Assembly: GCA_905182995.1 (NCBI GenBank)
Contig: CAJJDP010000125.1
Span: 1 to 64,000 of the forward strand
Origin: Paramecium octaurelia
Lineage: Eukaryota; Ciliophora; Oligohymenophorea; Peniculida; Parameciidae
DNA length: 64,000 nucleotides
Direction of reading: 5' to 3'
Shown here: positions 41,430 to 53,250 of the stretch, one piece after another
How positions within the stretch are numbered: position 1 is the first letter of the stretch
How the letters are laid out: the number at the start of each line of letters is the position of its first letter
Notes under the pieces: model-generated
What the model saw: the letters and a program-made list of their open reading frames with translations, nothing else
What the model was told of the DNA's origin: nothing
Databases searched by the model: none
Position numbers and translations under genes: made by a program

Positions 41430-42638
41430 ATGAAAATCTTGGTGCTTTGCTTAATAGCCTTAGCTATTGCAGACAAATTCGATCAATTCAGAGCATTTGA
41501 TGAAGATGAATTTGGTAGAACTTTGATTGATACTCTTTAAATGCAAATGAGTACAGGTGAACCAATAGCTCGTTTCATTGAAATTATGAGAAACCTAGAA
41601 ACCTCAATTGAGAACGAGCAAAAGGAAGATGACAAAGCCAACAATGAATATTAGAATCAATGCACTGAAGACATTAAAGTACTGCAATAAGAGAGTGCAA
41701 ACTTGGAAAGAAGAACAGTTGAAATCTAATCAATTTTGGATGAATTAGAGCCATTAAGATCATACAAATAAGGTTAGGCTGATGCCAAGAATGCATGGAA
41801 GGTTGAAACAGAAAAGAAATTAGCTGATTTGGTAAAGAAGAGAGAAACAGAGAAGGCTGAGTTTGATAAAAAGGTAGAAGAACACGATTATGCAACATTC
41901 GTTATTGAAACAGTTAGAAGAATGTTTTCAGATAAAAATTAGAGTTTCTTACAAATGAACAATGAAGCATAATGGTAAAAAGTTAGAGATTACTTCATTA
42001 ATGCTTCTGAATAAGCAAGTATTATAGATTGTTATATTTTTAGAGAAATTTGAAATCAAAAAGAGTTATTCTAAGATGTTCAATGTTTTTGCTGAAATCG
42101 CCAATGCTGCTTAAGCTGAAGACTTTTAGAATTCACCAACTGTTAATAGAATTGTTAATTTATGTGATTTGATGCTTAAATAAATTGAAGACAGCAAGGC
42201 TTTGGAAACTAAAGCAGAACAAAAGAGATTGAATATGTTTGTATTGGAGAAAGGAAACTTCGATAAAGATTTGACAAGTTTGAACAATGCTCTTGCTTAA
42301 TTGACTGCTGCCATCTTAGGTTTGGATAACAGAATCTAAGATTAAAAAAGAGATTTAAGTGACTATAATGCTAGATTGGCTGCTAAAAACAAATAGAGTG
42401 AAGATAGAGGAGGTGAATGCAGAGAAAAGGCTTACAATTACTAATTAACTAGAGAGAAGAGGTACTTATTATTTCATAACTGTACATTAGAGAACAGAAA
42501 AGACAATTGGTATCTCAAATCATTGGTGCCTTCTCAGCTAACTAAAGAGACTTTGCAGAGTATGTTAAACTTAGAGGATAGGCTGGAGATTTCAGAGGAA
42601 AGAACTTTTAGGTCTTGGGCAACCCTACGGAAGATTGA
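41430..42638 (+). CDS. TMP: Trichocyst matrix protein (TMP) precursor
   Basis: 384 residues, with introns at 42019-42043 (25 nt) and 42462-42490 (29 nt). A signal peptide (MKILVLCLIALAIA) is followed by an acidic and then coiled-coil-rich body with few Cys, GGECREKAYNY, and an end near NPTED. Length, signal peptide and heptad-rich acidic sequence match the TMP family, which is cleaved and crystallises in the secretory trichocysts of Paramecium. Codon choice is richer in G/C than its neighbours (GCT, AAG, GAC), as expected for a highly expressed gene. TMP genes form large families, so this is one member. Confidence 0.88.
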
Positions 42639-42736
42639 ATATGAATAATATCATATTAAGTTATTAATAACTATGTTCCAGAATTTCCATAATGATTAAT
42701 TCTGAAGTATTAGTCTTCAGATAATGATTAATAATT

Positions 42737-43127
42737 ATGAAGAATCACTATATCACCTTGGGAATAGAGAGGAATGCTCAACAACCACAAATTAAGGAAG
42801 CATATCATAAATTAGCATTAAAATGGCATCCAGTATGTTATATAATTAATCTATATTTAGGATAAGAATACAAACTGCAGAGCTTAGGCTATTACACAAT
42901 TCCAAGAGATTAATGAGGCCTATAACACACTATCTCAGTCGGAAAGCAAGAAAAAGTATGATCACAAACTGGAAAAGCATGATCATTCATAAAAACTCAA
43001 ATATTTTCTGGAAAAAATTGAAGAAATGAATGAAGAATTTACTTATTTAAGTAAAGATGATTAAGATACTTTGAATAAATTCATCAATAGGATTAACAAT
43101 CAAAGTAAAAGAATAAGGAAACATTGA
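42737..43127 (+). CDS. Small J-domain (DnaJ-like) protein
   Basis: 120 residues, with one 28-nt intron (42833-42860) splitting the HPD motif: HP is in exon 1 and DKNT in exon 2. The J domain (HYITLGIERNAQQPQIKEAY, HKLALKW, HPD, QFQEINEAYNTLS) fills residues 3-70, and a short charged helix ends the protein. It should stimulate the ATPase of an Hsp70. There is no zinc finger, Gly/Phe region or membrane segment. Confidence 0.88.
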
Positions 43128-43193
43128 TCATGTATAAAACAAATAATTCTTTTTTGATACTTATAATTTAATGATTAAGAATCTTAATAATTT

Positions 43194-43463
43194 ATGGTCA
43201 TTAATTTTTATAATTTACTTTTTGTTTAAACTATTAAATTAGTCATAAACAAAAGTAAATAATTGTAGAATAATACATTATATGAACAATAACATAAACT
43301 CTTTCTTTCATACACTTCTTAATAATCTTAAGAAAGTTTCTTATTTTAGAAATAATTTCAAGTCAATAACTAAAATACCGAAACATTGATAAGCATTTTA
43401 TAATAGAAACAATAAATAAGAGGAACATTTATTTTAGTTGGGATATTAATTTCCATAATTTGA
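43194..43463 (+). CDS. Possible small tail-anchored ORF, weak
   Basis: 89 codons, ending in a hydrophobic stretch (GTFILVGILISII). The middle is Gln/Ser-rich. It could be a small membrane protein or a chance frame in the 480-bp gap between the J-protein gene and the Myb gene. No second line of evidence. Confidence 0.25.
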
Positions 43464-43607
43464 ATATTATATAATATTAATTAACATAATAAAGTTCTAT
43501 CGAATTTTGATATTACGAACACAAATATACATTTAAATTACTATAGATAAACAGAATAATGACGTTGAAATTATCTAATGGTTAATAGATTATTAAACAA
43601 AATTAAT

Positions 43608-45515
43608 TCATTAATCAAGTGATTAAAAGGGTTCCAAAAATGAGGCATTTTACTTTTCATTTATTCTTTTCTATTTCCATTTATCAACCAAATTATTTGA
43701 CTATAGAAATTCTAATTTATTCTAAATTTATTATGGAAATTATACCAAAGAGAACTTTTATTCATTCAACTAATAGTCAAGCGTTGTTTATTGAGGGGTT
43801 TACCAAAAAGCCTAAGGTGCCTGCTATTAGGGAGCAATATTGGGAGACAAATTCTCAGGATAGGGACTTCTAATCAAAAGAGGTGATACCCCCATATTAT
43901 AAGGATTATTATTATTATACATGTACATCGCTTAGGCAGGAGTGTATACCATAGGTGTTTGGTTAATTTGTGGAAAAGGAGAAACAAGATTGTAATTTTA
44001 TTAGTAGTTCTTTAAGTACTAACCCATAAACATCTACATAGGGGTTTGTTAGAATTGTTATTGCATATCCTCTTAATATGGACGAAATCCTTGATATAGG
44101 TACTAATTAGGTTATTGAATTGGAGATTGCTAGACTTATTTAAATTAAAATTGATCATTTTTTAAGTCCTCCATTTTTTAAAAGGAGGGTTAAATGTTAT
44201 AATACAAAGTATTAGGAGTTGAGAGATCTTTTTTATTATTCTCACATAATAACTAGGATTAAAACTGTTACTGCATTTTTAATTATTATTCAAATTAGAA
44301 TTATTATTATTATAATTATTGTTATTATTATAATATTTATTATTATGATTACTATTCCTATTACTATTCTTATTACTATTACTATTACTATAATTACTCA
44401 GCTTACACACCTTATATATTTTCTTCAACTTTTAATTTTGTTGTTTTTTACTTTGATTTTATTTATGAATCTTTCTACGACTTAACTTGCTACTATTCTC
44501 CAATTTGTAATATATCTTTAATATTCTTTCTTCTTTTAGTTAACACTTCCATTTCATCGATTTTATTAGAATATTAAGGATTGGTTTTAGTTTTAACCTA
44601 TCTTAAATAAGTTACTCTAATTTGAGACTCTTCCTTCTGTGGTTCTTAGACTTATTATACATTTTGTTTATTCAAATACTCTTTTATAGCTTCCAATTCT
44701 TCAATATCATCATCGTCTTCATCTTTGTAGATTTTTTGAATGAGACTTTTAAATCTGTTTTAAATATGAAATTTGATTACCTGTTTTTGACTTAATTTTC
44801 TGTTCTGCCATCCAGAAGACTGGAAATCAGTGACCATCTCTTGCCATTCTTAACAACCATATTCAATAGCTGTAGATCTTCTTGTTAGTTCCAATTAGTC
44901 CTAAGATAATGGTAAATTGACATAATACTTTTTAAGCTTCGGATTTAAATAATTCATCCATCTTTCTCTGACCTATTTTGGAGTTCTGATGTATTGTCCA
45001 TTGTTTTAATTATACAATTCAAGAGCGATGTGTGTCCAAATATGCTTTTCATCCTATTCACTTGATTACAAATATGTATATTGTATACTTCATAAGTGAT
45101 CGAATGATTTCATCCTCCTCTGGATCCCAATTAATACTCTTAGAAACTGGATTTATAAGGGTTATCCATCGTTATTTGAGAGTAAATTCATCAATTTTAA
45201 GAATACTAGATAATTGTCTCCATTCATCTTCTGTGGGGTTGATGGTTTTCTTATTTTTCAATTAGAAGAACTTGCCCAATATCCAGATGAACATCATTTT
45301 GCATTATTTATCCCATTTTCGTTTGATACTTGCTTTTTCTTCTGAGAGTAATCTACATATATTTAATATTGATTAATGTACTTCTGGGCGATTGTGTCGA
45401 AATGTTTGCTATTTGGATTGATGAAGTTTTCTTTGATTTTGAATTAATTTCTAAATGGAAAGGGGAGCTCTGTGTTTTTGAGAGGACCCAACTCCTGAAG
45501 AAATTCATGAAACAT
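43608..45515 (-). CDS. Myb/SANT-repeat protein with Gln-rich C-terminus
   Basis: 616 residues, with introns of 29 nt (near 45353-45381) and 28 nt (near 45068-45095). Myb-like repeats are seen: NPTEDEWRQLSSILKIDEF..RW, INWDPEEDEIIRSL...IWTHIALEL...VRERWMNYLNP, and a weaker third repeat ending NRFKSLIQK. The second half has long Gln tracts coded by TAA/TAG (around 44280-44400), then a Tyr/Pro/Asn/Gln-rich stretch. R2R3-type Myb proteins bind DNA; the Q-rich part could be an activation domain. The Q tract's antisense is Ile-rich, which yields several long decoy ORFs on the plus strand. Confidence 0.85.
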
Positions 45516-45550
45516 TAATTATATATAAATATACAGATAAGCATTAATTA

Positions 45551-46102
45551 ATGCTATAAGAAAAGATAAAAAATTATATAAAATCTCGAGAATGTGCAAC
45601 TAATCGCGTGAAAACTTTATTAAGACAACCTTGTCCAATTCAATTTTAGGTTAGATATGATTTTAGTCCTCAAAAAACCATACATTAATTTCAATCTCAA
45701 AATGGAAGAGTCCGATCAGTTTTAAAATTATCAAGAAAACTCACAAGACAATGTTCACCTCCTTTGAAATTCGATGAGGTGATTACAAATGCCAAATCAA
45801 ATATTGCAAGAAGAACATCATAGAAATAACAATCAGCTCCATTGTTGAAATAGAGAGTCAAGGATGCTAATTTGTAAACCTAATTCCCTTAAGTACCAAC
45901 ATTTCGGATGAGTTCTTAATGGTTTGGCAAATAAAACAGATCTCAGTCAAACTAATTTGCTTTCGTTACTTTATCAACATTGATTGATGATGAATTCAAT
46001 TACAACAAAGAGAGAGTCCATAAATTTAACCATATGGAGAACCGACTTGCAGAACATTAATTTATTATTAATGACTTTGATCCTATTCTTAATGTAAATT
46101 GA
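45551..46102 (+). CDS. Basic hypothetical protein
   Basis: 183 residues, no intron. It is rich in Arg, Lys, Gln, Ser and Asn, mostly disordered, with a short acidic end. No family recognised. It is divergent from the Myb gene, with 35 bp between starts. Confidence 0.65.
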
Positions 46103-46131
46103 AAAAATCAAAATTATTTAATTAATTTAAT

Positions 46132-46752
46132 ATGCTTTATAAGTCTTCCTATTACTCTGATCTGAAACCTTTGGATAGAAATCTTCAACCGCAACCTAAA
46201 ACTCAATTTTTACCTGAAATCCAAGTGTACCAATAGTTTAAATCCCTCCAAAATATCCCACACACAAGTAGAGCAACAGATGCATTATTGTCTGCCAGAA
46301 ATAGTCTTATTGATCAAATTCAAGAACCTCAAACATCAAGATCCTCATATCATTCCATTATCAAGAATAAGAAATACTCCCTAAATCCAGAATAACCAAA
46401 TTTAAAAAAAGGACTATTAGTCAAATTCGAAGATTTGGGAACCCAAAATAATTAGCCTAAAAGTATATTAAAAAGAAAAAATTCGAACAGTAGTCAACAC
46501 TCAGACGTCTTAGATTTCTTTGAATTAGTCGAAGAACAACCTCTGCCAGTTCGGAACAAAAAGCACACTATTCTTGAACCTCTACAATCTACTCCTTCTC
46601 CACAAATGGCCAATGCTATCTCGCCTAAAAGAGTCTCCTTTAACAAACAAATCTAAGTCAAATTAATTAGTGATGATTATGTTGATTCCAATGAAAAAAG
46701 ACTATAAAGTAGACACCTCCTCAGAAGATAGTTGACAGACTTTATAAATTGA
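46132..46752 (+). CDS. Hypothetical Ser/Pro/Gln-rich protein
   Basis: 206 residues, no intron. Low-complexity polar sequence with PNLKKGLLVKFEDLG and SPKRVSFNKQIQVKLISD as the most structured parts. KRVSF resembles the RVxF docking motif of protein phosphatase 1, but such short motifs arise by chance. It starts 29 bp after the previous stop on the same strand. Confidence 0.65.
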
Positions 46753-46791
46753 TGACAATCATACCAAAAAAATATTTTTATAAATATTATA

Positions 46792-47835
46792 ATGTCAAAC
46801 AATTAAATCATATACTAATAGTAGGAAGAACAAAGATCTCTCTTTTCTCGATTATGTGCTTGTTTACAAATATTTAAAAGCAAAAAGAAACGAGGATCTC
46901 AAAATCAATATCATCATGAAATTGATACTCCCAAATCATCCTTTATTGTAATATTAGACAATTTATTCTCAGTTAGGTTAAAAGAAAACAATTGTCTTGG
47001 ATTTAGATGAAACATTAGTACACAGCCAATTTCAACCTATTGATAATTACGATTTATGCTTGGATGTACCATTCTATACTTATATAAGATTGTCGTTTAA
47101 TCATAAAATTTCAAAGTTTTTGTCCTCGTTCGGCCAGGTGCCAAACAATTTATTAATGAACTAAGCAATTTTTATGACATTATCTTATGGACTGCAAGTC
47201 TCAAGGAATATGCTATGCCAGTTATGGACTTTGTTGATCCCGATAAAAAAGCAATCGAAAGGTTATTTAGAGAGAGTTGCACTATCATCAAAGGAGGCCT
47301 GACTAAAGACTTAAACAAACTTGATCGTGATTTCAAAGATATTGTCATTGTTGATGTAAGTATACATTAATCGATTTTCAGAATTCAATATTGTCATTTG
47401 CATTGAATCCAGATAATGGTTTCCAAATTAAAGATTTCTTCTATGACAAACAAGACAAAGAACTTGAATAGATTCTCCCATTCTTGATTTGGATCTCATA
47501 AGTAATCTAAATTTAAATTTGATAAGCTTCCTGATGTGAGACCAGTGTCCTTATAATATGAGTAATTTATCAATTCATCTCCTGAATAGTTAAATCAAAG
47601 AAGGAATGGTAGCATTGTACCATTAGACTAACAGAAGTTTTACAGTGTCTCCAGATCCTTCACAATGCAAAGAGAAAAAGTTAAATAAAGTTCTATTATA
47701 AAAACCTTAACATTATCTAAAAATGAAGAAGAATTTGATGAAATTGCCTTTAAAAAAAAGTTAAATTCAGGTGTCATTTCAAAATAGGACTAAACAAATG
47801 ATAGTGAAAAGGAGACTTTTGAAATTAGCAATTGA
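46792..47835 (+). CDS. SCP/FCP1-type (NIF domain) phosphatase
   Basis: 314 residues, with introns at 46948-46972 (25 nt), 47066-47088 (23 nt), 47356-47381 (26 nt) and 47502-47526 (25 nt). The HAD motif I VLDLDETLVHS has Asp62 and Asp64; motif II is DIILWTAS, and KEYAMPVMDFVDPD and VDPDKK follow. Motif III is around KDIVIVD-NS. SCP/dullard-like enzymes dephosphorylate Ser/Thr, for instance in RNA polymerase II CTD or lipin. Two Cys near residues 22-24 could be palmitoylated. From 47120 on, the gene lies in a duplicated block repeated at 48455, so the 3' half appears twice. Confidence 0.88.
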
Positions 47836-48454
47836 TTATCATAAATATTTGTATTATAAATTAACTAGTATAATAGTAAATTACACAAATTAGAAATCTA
47901 CATTAATAATCAACACTGACAAAGCCTAATTATTATTTAAGTTTTGTAGATGATTATGAGAAATCATTGTATCAAATTTTATACCTTAAATACTATTAAT
48001 ATATGAATGAAATCTGATTAACATTTTAACCTAATTCAAAATATTATTTACTATCCAAGATTTATATATCTCATGTAATTATTTATTTTAACTAAAATGG
48101 AATTCTATTAGAGGGACTAGAAGAAATATGAAATATTAAAGAGGTTTTACAAGCAAACAATAGAATAGGGGTTGTAAATTTTGCTTATAATTAAATTTTA
48201 ATTTTGAAGTTAATGGATAATATTCTTGGAAATCAAGAAGACTTATGAACTAAAATTATATTTATAAAGTATAAAATTGAATATGAATGAGAGATTTTCT
48301 TAACCTTTATATTATAAAATTGAGGCCGTTATGATAAATCTAATTAATAGTTTGGTTGATGACGAGATCAAAAGAACTAGAAGTAAGCAACTATTTCTAT
48401 TTAGGAAGACTATGAAAATAATTGAAATATGTAATATTAAATTTACGTGCGTAT
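47120..48454 (+). repeat. Copy 1 of a perfect 1,335-bp tandem duplication
   Basis: Every stretch I compared between 47121-48454 and 48456-49789 is identical, including introns and intergenic DNA. The offset is 1,335 bp. The first copy runs directly into the single N at 48455. Confidence 0.92.
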
Positions 48455-49789
48455 NTGTCCTCGTTCGGCCAGGTGCCAAACAATTTATTAATGAACTAAG
48501 CAATTTTTATGACATTATCTTATGGACTGCAAGTCTCAAGGAATATGCTATGCCAGTTATGGACTTTGTTGATCCCGATAAAAAAGCAATCGAAAGGTTA
48601 TTTAGAGAGAGTTGCACTATCATCAAAGGAGGCCTGACTAAAGACTTAAACAAACTTGATCGTGATTTCAAAGATATTGTCATTGTTGATGTAAGTATAC
48701 ATTAATCGATTTTCAGAATTCAATATTGTCATTTGCATTGAATCCAGATAATGGTTTCCAAATTAAAGATTTCTTCTATGACAAACAAGACAAAGAACTT
48801 GAATAGATTCTCCCATTCTTGATTTGGATCTCATAAGTAATCTAAATTTAAATTTGATAAGCTTCCTGATGTGAGACCAGTGTCCTTATAATATGAGTAA
48901 TTTATCAATTCATCTCCTGAATAGTTAAATCAAAGAAGGAATGGTAGCATTGTACCATTAGACTAACAGAAGTTTTACAGTGTCTCCAGATCCTTCACAA
49001 TGCAAAGAGAAAAAGTTAAATAAAGTTCTATTATAAAAACCTTAACATTATCTAAAAATGAAGAAGAATTTGATGAAATTGCCTTTAAAAAAAAGTTAAA
49101 TTCAGGTGTCATTTCAAAATAGGACTAAACAAATGATAGTGAAAAGGAGACTTTTGAAATTAGCAATTGATTATCATAAATATTTGTATTATAAATTAAC
49201 TAGTATAATAGTAAATTACACAAATTAGAAATCTACATTAATAATCAACACTGACAAAGCCTAATTATTATTTAAGTTTTGTAGATGATTATGAGAAATC
49301 ATTGTATCAAATTTTATACCTTAAATACTATTAATATATGAATGAAATCTGATTAACATTTTAACCTAATTCAAAATATTATTTACTATCCAAGATTTAT
49401 ATATCTCATGTAATTATTTATTTTAACTAAAATGGAATTCTATTAGAGGGACTAGAAGAAATATGAAATATTAAAGAGGTTTTACAAGCAAACAATAGAA
49501 TAGGGGTTGTAAATTTTGCTTATAATTAAATTTTAATTTTGAAGTTAATGGATAATATTCTTGGAAATCAAGAAGACTTATGAACTAAAATTATATTTAT
49601 AAAGTATAAAATTGAATATGAATGAGAGATTTTCTTAACCTTTATATTATAAAATTGAGGCCGTTATGATAAATCTAATTAATAGTTTGGTTGATGACGA
49701 GATCAAAAGAACTAGAAGTAAGCAACTATTTCTATTTAGGAAGACTATGAAAATAATTGAAATATGTAATATTAAATTTACGTGCGTAT
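48455..49789 (+). repeat. Copy 2 of the 1,335-bp tandem duplication, opening with an N
   Basis: Begins at the ambiguous base 48455, which corresponds to T at 47120 and at 49790. Identity with copy 1, including non-coding DNA, argues for two overlapping contig ends left uncollapsed rather than an old biological duplication. Confidence 0.9.
48456..49170 (+). pseudogene. Second, 5'-truncated copy of the phosphatase gene
   Basis: Carries the phosphatase exons from the VLVRPGAKQF block to the stop (49168-49170), but lacks exons 1-2 and therefore the DLDET motif. A spurious frame starting near 48331 joins the preceding small gene to this fragment across the N. If the duplication is an assembly artefact, this is not a separate locus. 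Confidence 0.85.
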
Positions 49790-49809
49790 TATTTATAACA
49801 ATTACATGA
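49432..49809 (+). CDS. Small hypothetical protein
   Basis: 113 residues if a 36-nt intron (longer than the other introns here) is removed near the 5' end. It is Lys/Ile/Leu-rich and helical, beginning MEFYQRDQKKYEILK. The last codons lie beyond the duplicated block. The first copy of the same ORF (from 48097) is cut by the N at 48455. The long intron makes the model uncertain. Confidence 0.35.
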
Positions 49810-49855
49810 TAAGTGCATCATCATAGTAAAAATAAAATAATTATAAAAATATACA

Positions 49856-51883
49856 ATGTTAGAGGGTGAAAGAAAATAAGGATAATTCCCATAGTTGGAG
49901 ATGTCACACTTACTTTACGGTGGCAAAGATTAATTTGATAAGTTTCTTGAGAGATAGCACTTCTTTGATACTAATCCTATGTTCAAAGTGAATCATGATT
50001 TCTACAATAAATCAAGATAAGATCAAGTTTTTATTATAGTATATAACTAAGATTCTCCTGAATGCTGAAAGAACAGTAGAAGCAATGAAGAAATTATCAT
50101 TGGGTGATCCAAATTACTACACTCCAAATGTGTTGTGTCCACAGGGTATCTTCATATCCACAGTTCATTTTGCTATGGTCATACCTGCATTCTAAGTCTT
50201 GGCATCTGATGATTAGATTACAAAATGGATGACTTCCTTAAAGAATTTTAGTGCAATTGGATGTTATGCTTAGACAGAATTAGGTCATGGTTCTGATGTT
50301 TAGAATTTGTAGACTATAGCTGTCTTTGATAAGTAAACTTCAGAGTTTGTGATCCACACACCAAATATAGAAGCTACTAAATGTAATTCTAAGTAATTTA
50401 GACTTAGTTTGGCCAGGAGAATTGGGATTGTATTGTGAATTTGCTTTGGTATTTGCTTAATTGCAAGTAGACGGTAAAGGATATGGAGTACATCCCTTTT
50501 GGATTAGAATCAGAGACAAGGAGACTCATAAGCCATTATCAGGTATTGAAATTGGTGATATTGGTCCAAAAATGGGTTATGCAGTTAAGGATAATGGGTT
50601 CATGAGTTTTGATCATTATCGAGCACCATTGGACAGTTTATTAAATCGATACATCAAAGTCAGCAGAGATGGAAAGGTGGAGAGATAAGGAAATCCAAAA
50701 GTTGGATATGGAAGTATGATGTATATGAGAAACATTCTGTGTGATCAATATACAAAGTTTGGTGGCAGAGCATTAACAATAGCAGTTCGTTACTCGTTGT
50801 ATAGAAAATAGTTTAAAGATGACAATAAATAGGAGATCAGAATCTTAGATTATTAATGTTAATAACAAAAGTTATTCCCATTATTGGCAGAATTCTATGC
50901 TTGTGTTTTTGGAAGCATAAAAATAAAGGAATTAGTAAATGAGAATTTCAATAGAATTTCTTAATCAAATGATTTCAGTTTACTTGGATTGACTCATGCT
51001 GTGTTAAGTGGAGCCAAGGCTAATTATACATATTTCGTATCGAATTGTGCAGAATGGTGTAGATTGAGTTGTGGAGGACATGGATTTGCCCATTATTCTG
51101 GATTGCCAATCATTTTCTTTGAAATGTCTCCAAATGTACGAAATATTAATATTATTTAGATTACTTTAGAAGGAGAAAACACTATCTTGAATTTATAATT
51201 AGCTAGATACTTACTTAAATAGTTGTAACACATTGTCTCAAAACCAAATGCAGTCCCAGAATTCTTCAAGTTCTTATCATTAGAAACAGCAAAAGTCGAT
51301 GATGTCACAACTATTGATAATTTAATTACGCTTTTAGGTTTGAATTGTGCTATTCTGACTAAATATGCTGCCTAAAAATTAATGTCTCATACTGATATGA
51401 AAGAGAGTTGGGACACAAAATCTGGAATAGCATTAGCCAAAGCCGCCTCTACATTCATTCCTTACTTTAATATGCTTTGTTTCTTAGATACTATTAATAA
51501 CAAAGCAAAAGAAACCAAGGAAATTCTCACAGTCTTAGCTAGAATCTATGGTATTACCATGCTATTGAATAATATGTAAGGATTATTATTAAGTAATATA
51601 ATATAATTAAGAAATAGAAAATCAACTTAACAGCTAATAAATTAAAACACTGTAAGATACGAGGGAATCACTATACCCAATCATCAGATCAAATGCTTTA
51701 TGTTTAGTGGAAGCACAAGGATTGTCAGATAATTCATTGTAAAGTTTGATAGCTCCAAAAGAAGGGGATGTTTATATGAACATGTACAATTTCGCTTCAC
51801 AAGAAAATTCATTAAATAAATAACAAGTGCACGATGGCATTAACTACATTAAAAAAATGAGAGAAGTGAATGCTAAATTATGA
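49856..51883 (+). CDS. ACOX: Peroxisomal acyl-CoA oxidase, PTS1 -AKL
   Basis: 646 residues, with four introns (25, 19, 24 and 19 nt). Family blocks are clear: CYAQTELGHGSDVQNLQT (FAD/substrate loop), VWPGELG, GDIGPKMGY, CGGHGFAHYSGLP, and EGENTILNLQLARYL with the catalytic Glu of the YEGEN-type motif, where Leu replaces Tyr. The protein ends NAKL; AKL is a known peroxisome-import variant of SKL. It should oxidise acyl-CoA to trans-2-enoyl-CoA with H2O2 production, the first step of peroxisomal beta-oxidation. The 24-nt intron lies just before the EGEN block and has no TGA, so retention would add eight residues. Confidence 0.93.
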
Positions 51884-51895
51884 TTTCTAACATTA

Positions 51896-53228
51896 TCACA
51901 ATTCATTTTAAAAGAATATAACAACTGCAGTAATGTCATCTATTCCCTCACTATGAGCTTTCCATCCAGCCACTGCTTCTTAGATTATCTTCTAACATGC
52001 TCCCTAAGCATCATTCTTCTGATAATACGGGTACACCATCTCAGCAATCTTGATTATTAAACTCAAAATACACTCTAATTCTCCAAAAACTCCCATATTC
52101 CATCAGATCCTAAAACTATAAATATATCCTCCTTATTGTCAATCTCTACTGATTTGACATCAGGTGTTTGAGACACTCCTATAGCTGCAGCAACAGTATC
52201 TCCCAAACTCCTGCTCATTGCCAATCCAGGGAATTATGCTCCTCTGGCCCATACTCTAGATGGTCCTATAGGTGCTCCATTAGGTAAATGATATGTATCA
52301 ACTACTCCTCCATTCTACTCTATTCTCATTCTTTCATTCTCCAAATGTGGTTTATGATCTATTGACAATTCAACTACATTTAAATTATTGGTATTGCTGT
52401 TTCTTTTGACTAGTATTGCTCTACTATCTCCTACCCATGCACAATGAATAGTATTTTCTCTTATCAATATTACCGTCAAAGTAGTCCCTGAAAATTGACA
52501 GCCAAATTCTGTCTAAAATTTCATCTTCTGATGCATCTCAAAGAATACCTTCTGAAAATCAAATACCTTATAAAATTTAGTTAAATTATCTACATACATA
52601 ACATTTTTATACATTTTAACAACTCTTTAATAAACGAACTCACATATTCTCCATCCATCCCATGTCCATCCATCACTGCAAAACCATAATTATTATCATC
52701 CAATTGTAAACATAACTCTCTATCTTGATTTGTTTTCTCTTATATTCCATCAAAGCCTGCTCTGGATTAACTACAATGAGTAATCTTCATTTTATTCTTT
52801 GCTTATTATGAGGTTGTCTAACTCTCTTCTCTTTAACTCTTAATGGGAAGAGTCTGAGTTAATGAAGTCTATTATCCTTATAACTGCTATTTTGTTTTAG
52901 AATCTAATATAAGTCTATTCTTTAGGAGAGGAGGCTTTTTAGTTAGATCAGCTCCTGATGTTGATTTTTCCATTTACTTCTAATAGCCTTTTAAGTCTGG
53001 CAACTTCACTGTCAATCTTTGTGCTGGAACAGCCTAGTTCGAATTCGATTGCTGTTTTAAACTATTCTGATTTTAATCTTCAACTGAAGATTATTGTACT
53101 TTGGATTCACTTCTGTCTCTTTTTTATGTAAAATGGTAATTCGGTTTAGTTATTGATTATTCTTTTCTGTTTTCAGAAGATGATCGATTGATTATAGGTT
53201 TGAGTTGTTATCCAAATTTTTAGAACAT
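51896..53228 (-). CDS. PP2C-family (PPM) protein phosphatase
   Basis: 428 residues, with introns at 52590-52612 and 52049-52071 (23 nt each). About 190 Ser/Gln/Lys-rich residues precede the catalytic domain. Metal-binding motifs are present: VMDGHGMDGEY, GTTLTVIL, WVGDSRAIL, SRSLGD, VLGSDGIWEFL and IDDITAVVIF. It should be an Mg/Mn-dependent Ser/Thr phosphatase. Its stop is 12 bp from the stop of the convergent acyl-CoA oxidase gene. Confidence 0.93.
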
Positions 53229-53250
53229 GACAAATTAATTTATATAAAAT

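Noticed and set aside
44280-44400. Microsatellite as a telomere or chromosome-end repeat
   Set aside because: The units are TAA/TAG-type triplets in a coding frame, not the C4A2/C3A3 telomere repeats of Paramecium.
43560-44750. Very long open plus-strand frame, Ile/Leu/Thr-rich
   Set aside because: It is the antisense of the Gln- and Pro/Tyr-rich part of the Myb-like gene; poly-Gln TAA codons read as Ile/Leu on the other strand.
45032-45518. Two short plus-strand ORFs (45032-45265 and 45330-45518)
   Set aside because: Both are antisense to the Myb repeats and first exons of the gene 43608-45515.
48331-48705. ORF joining a small protein to the phosphatase across the N
   Set aside because: It spans the artificial joint of the duplicated block; the phosphatase exon has its own upstream exons in copy 1.
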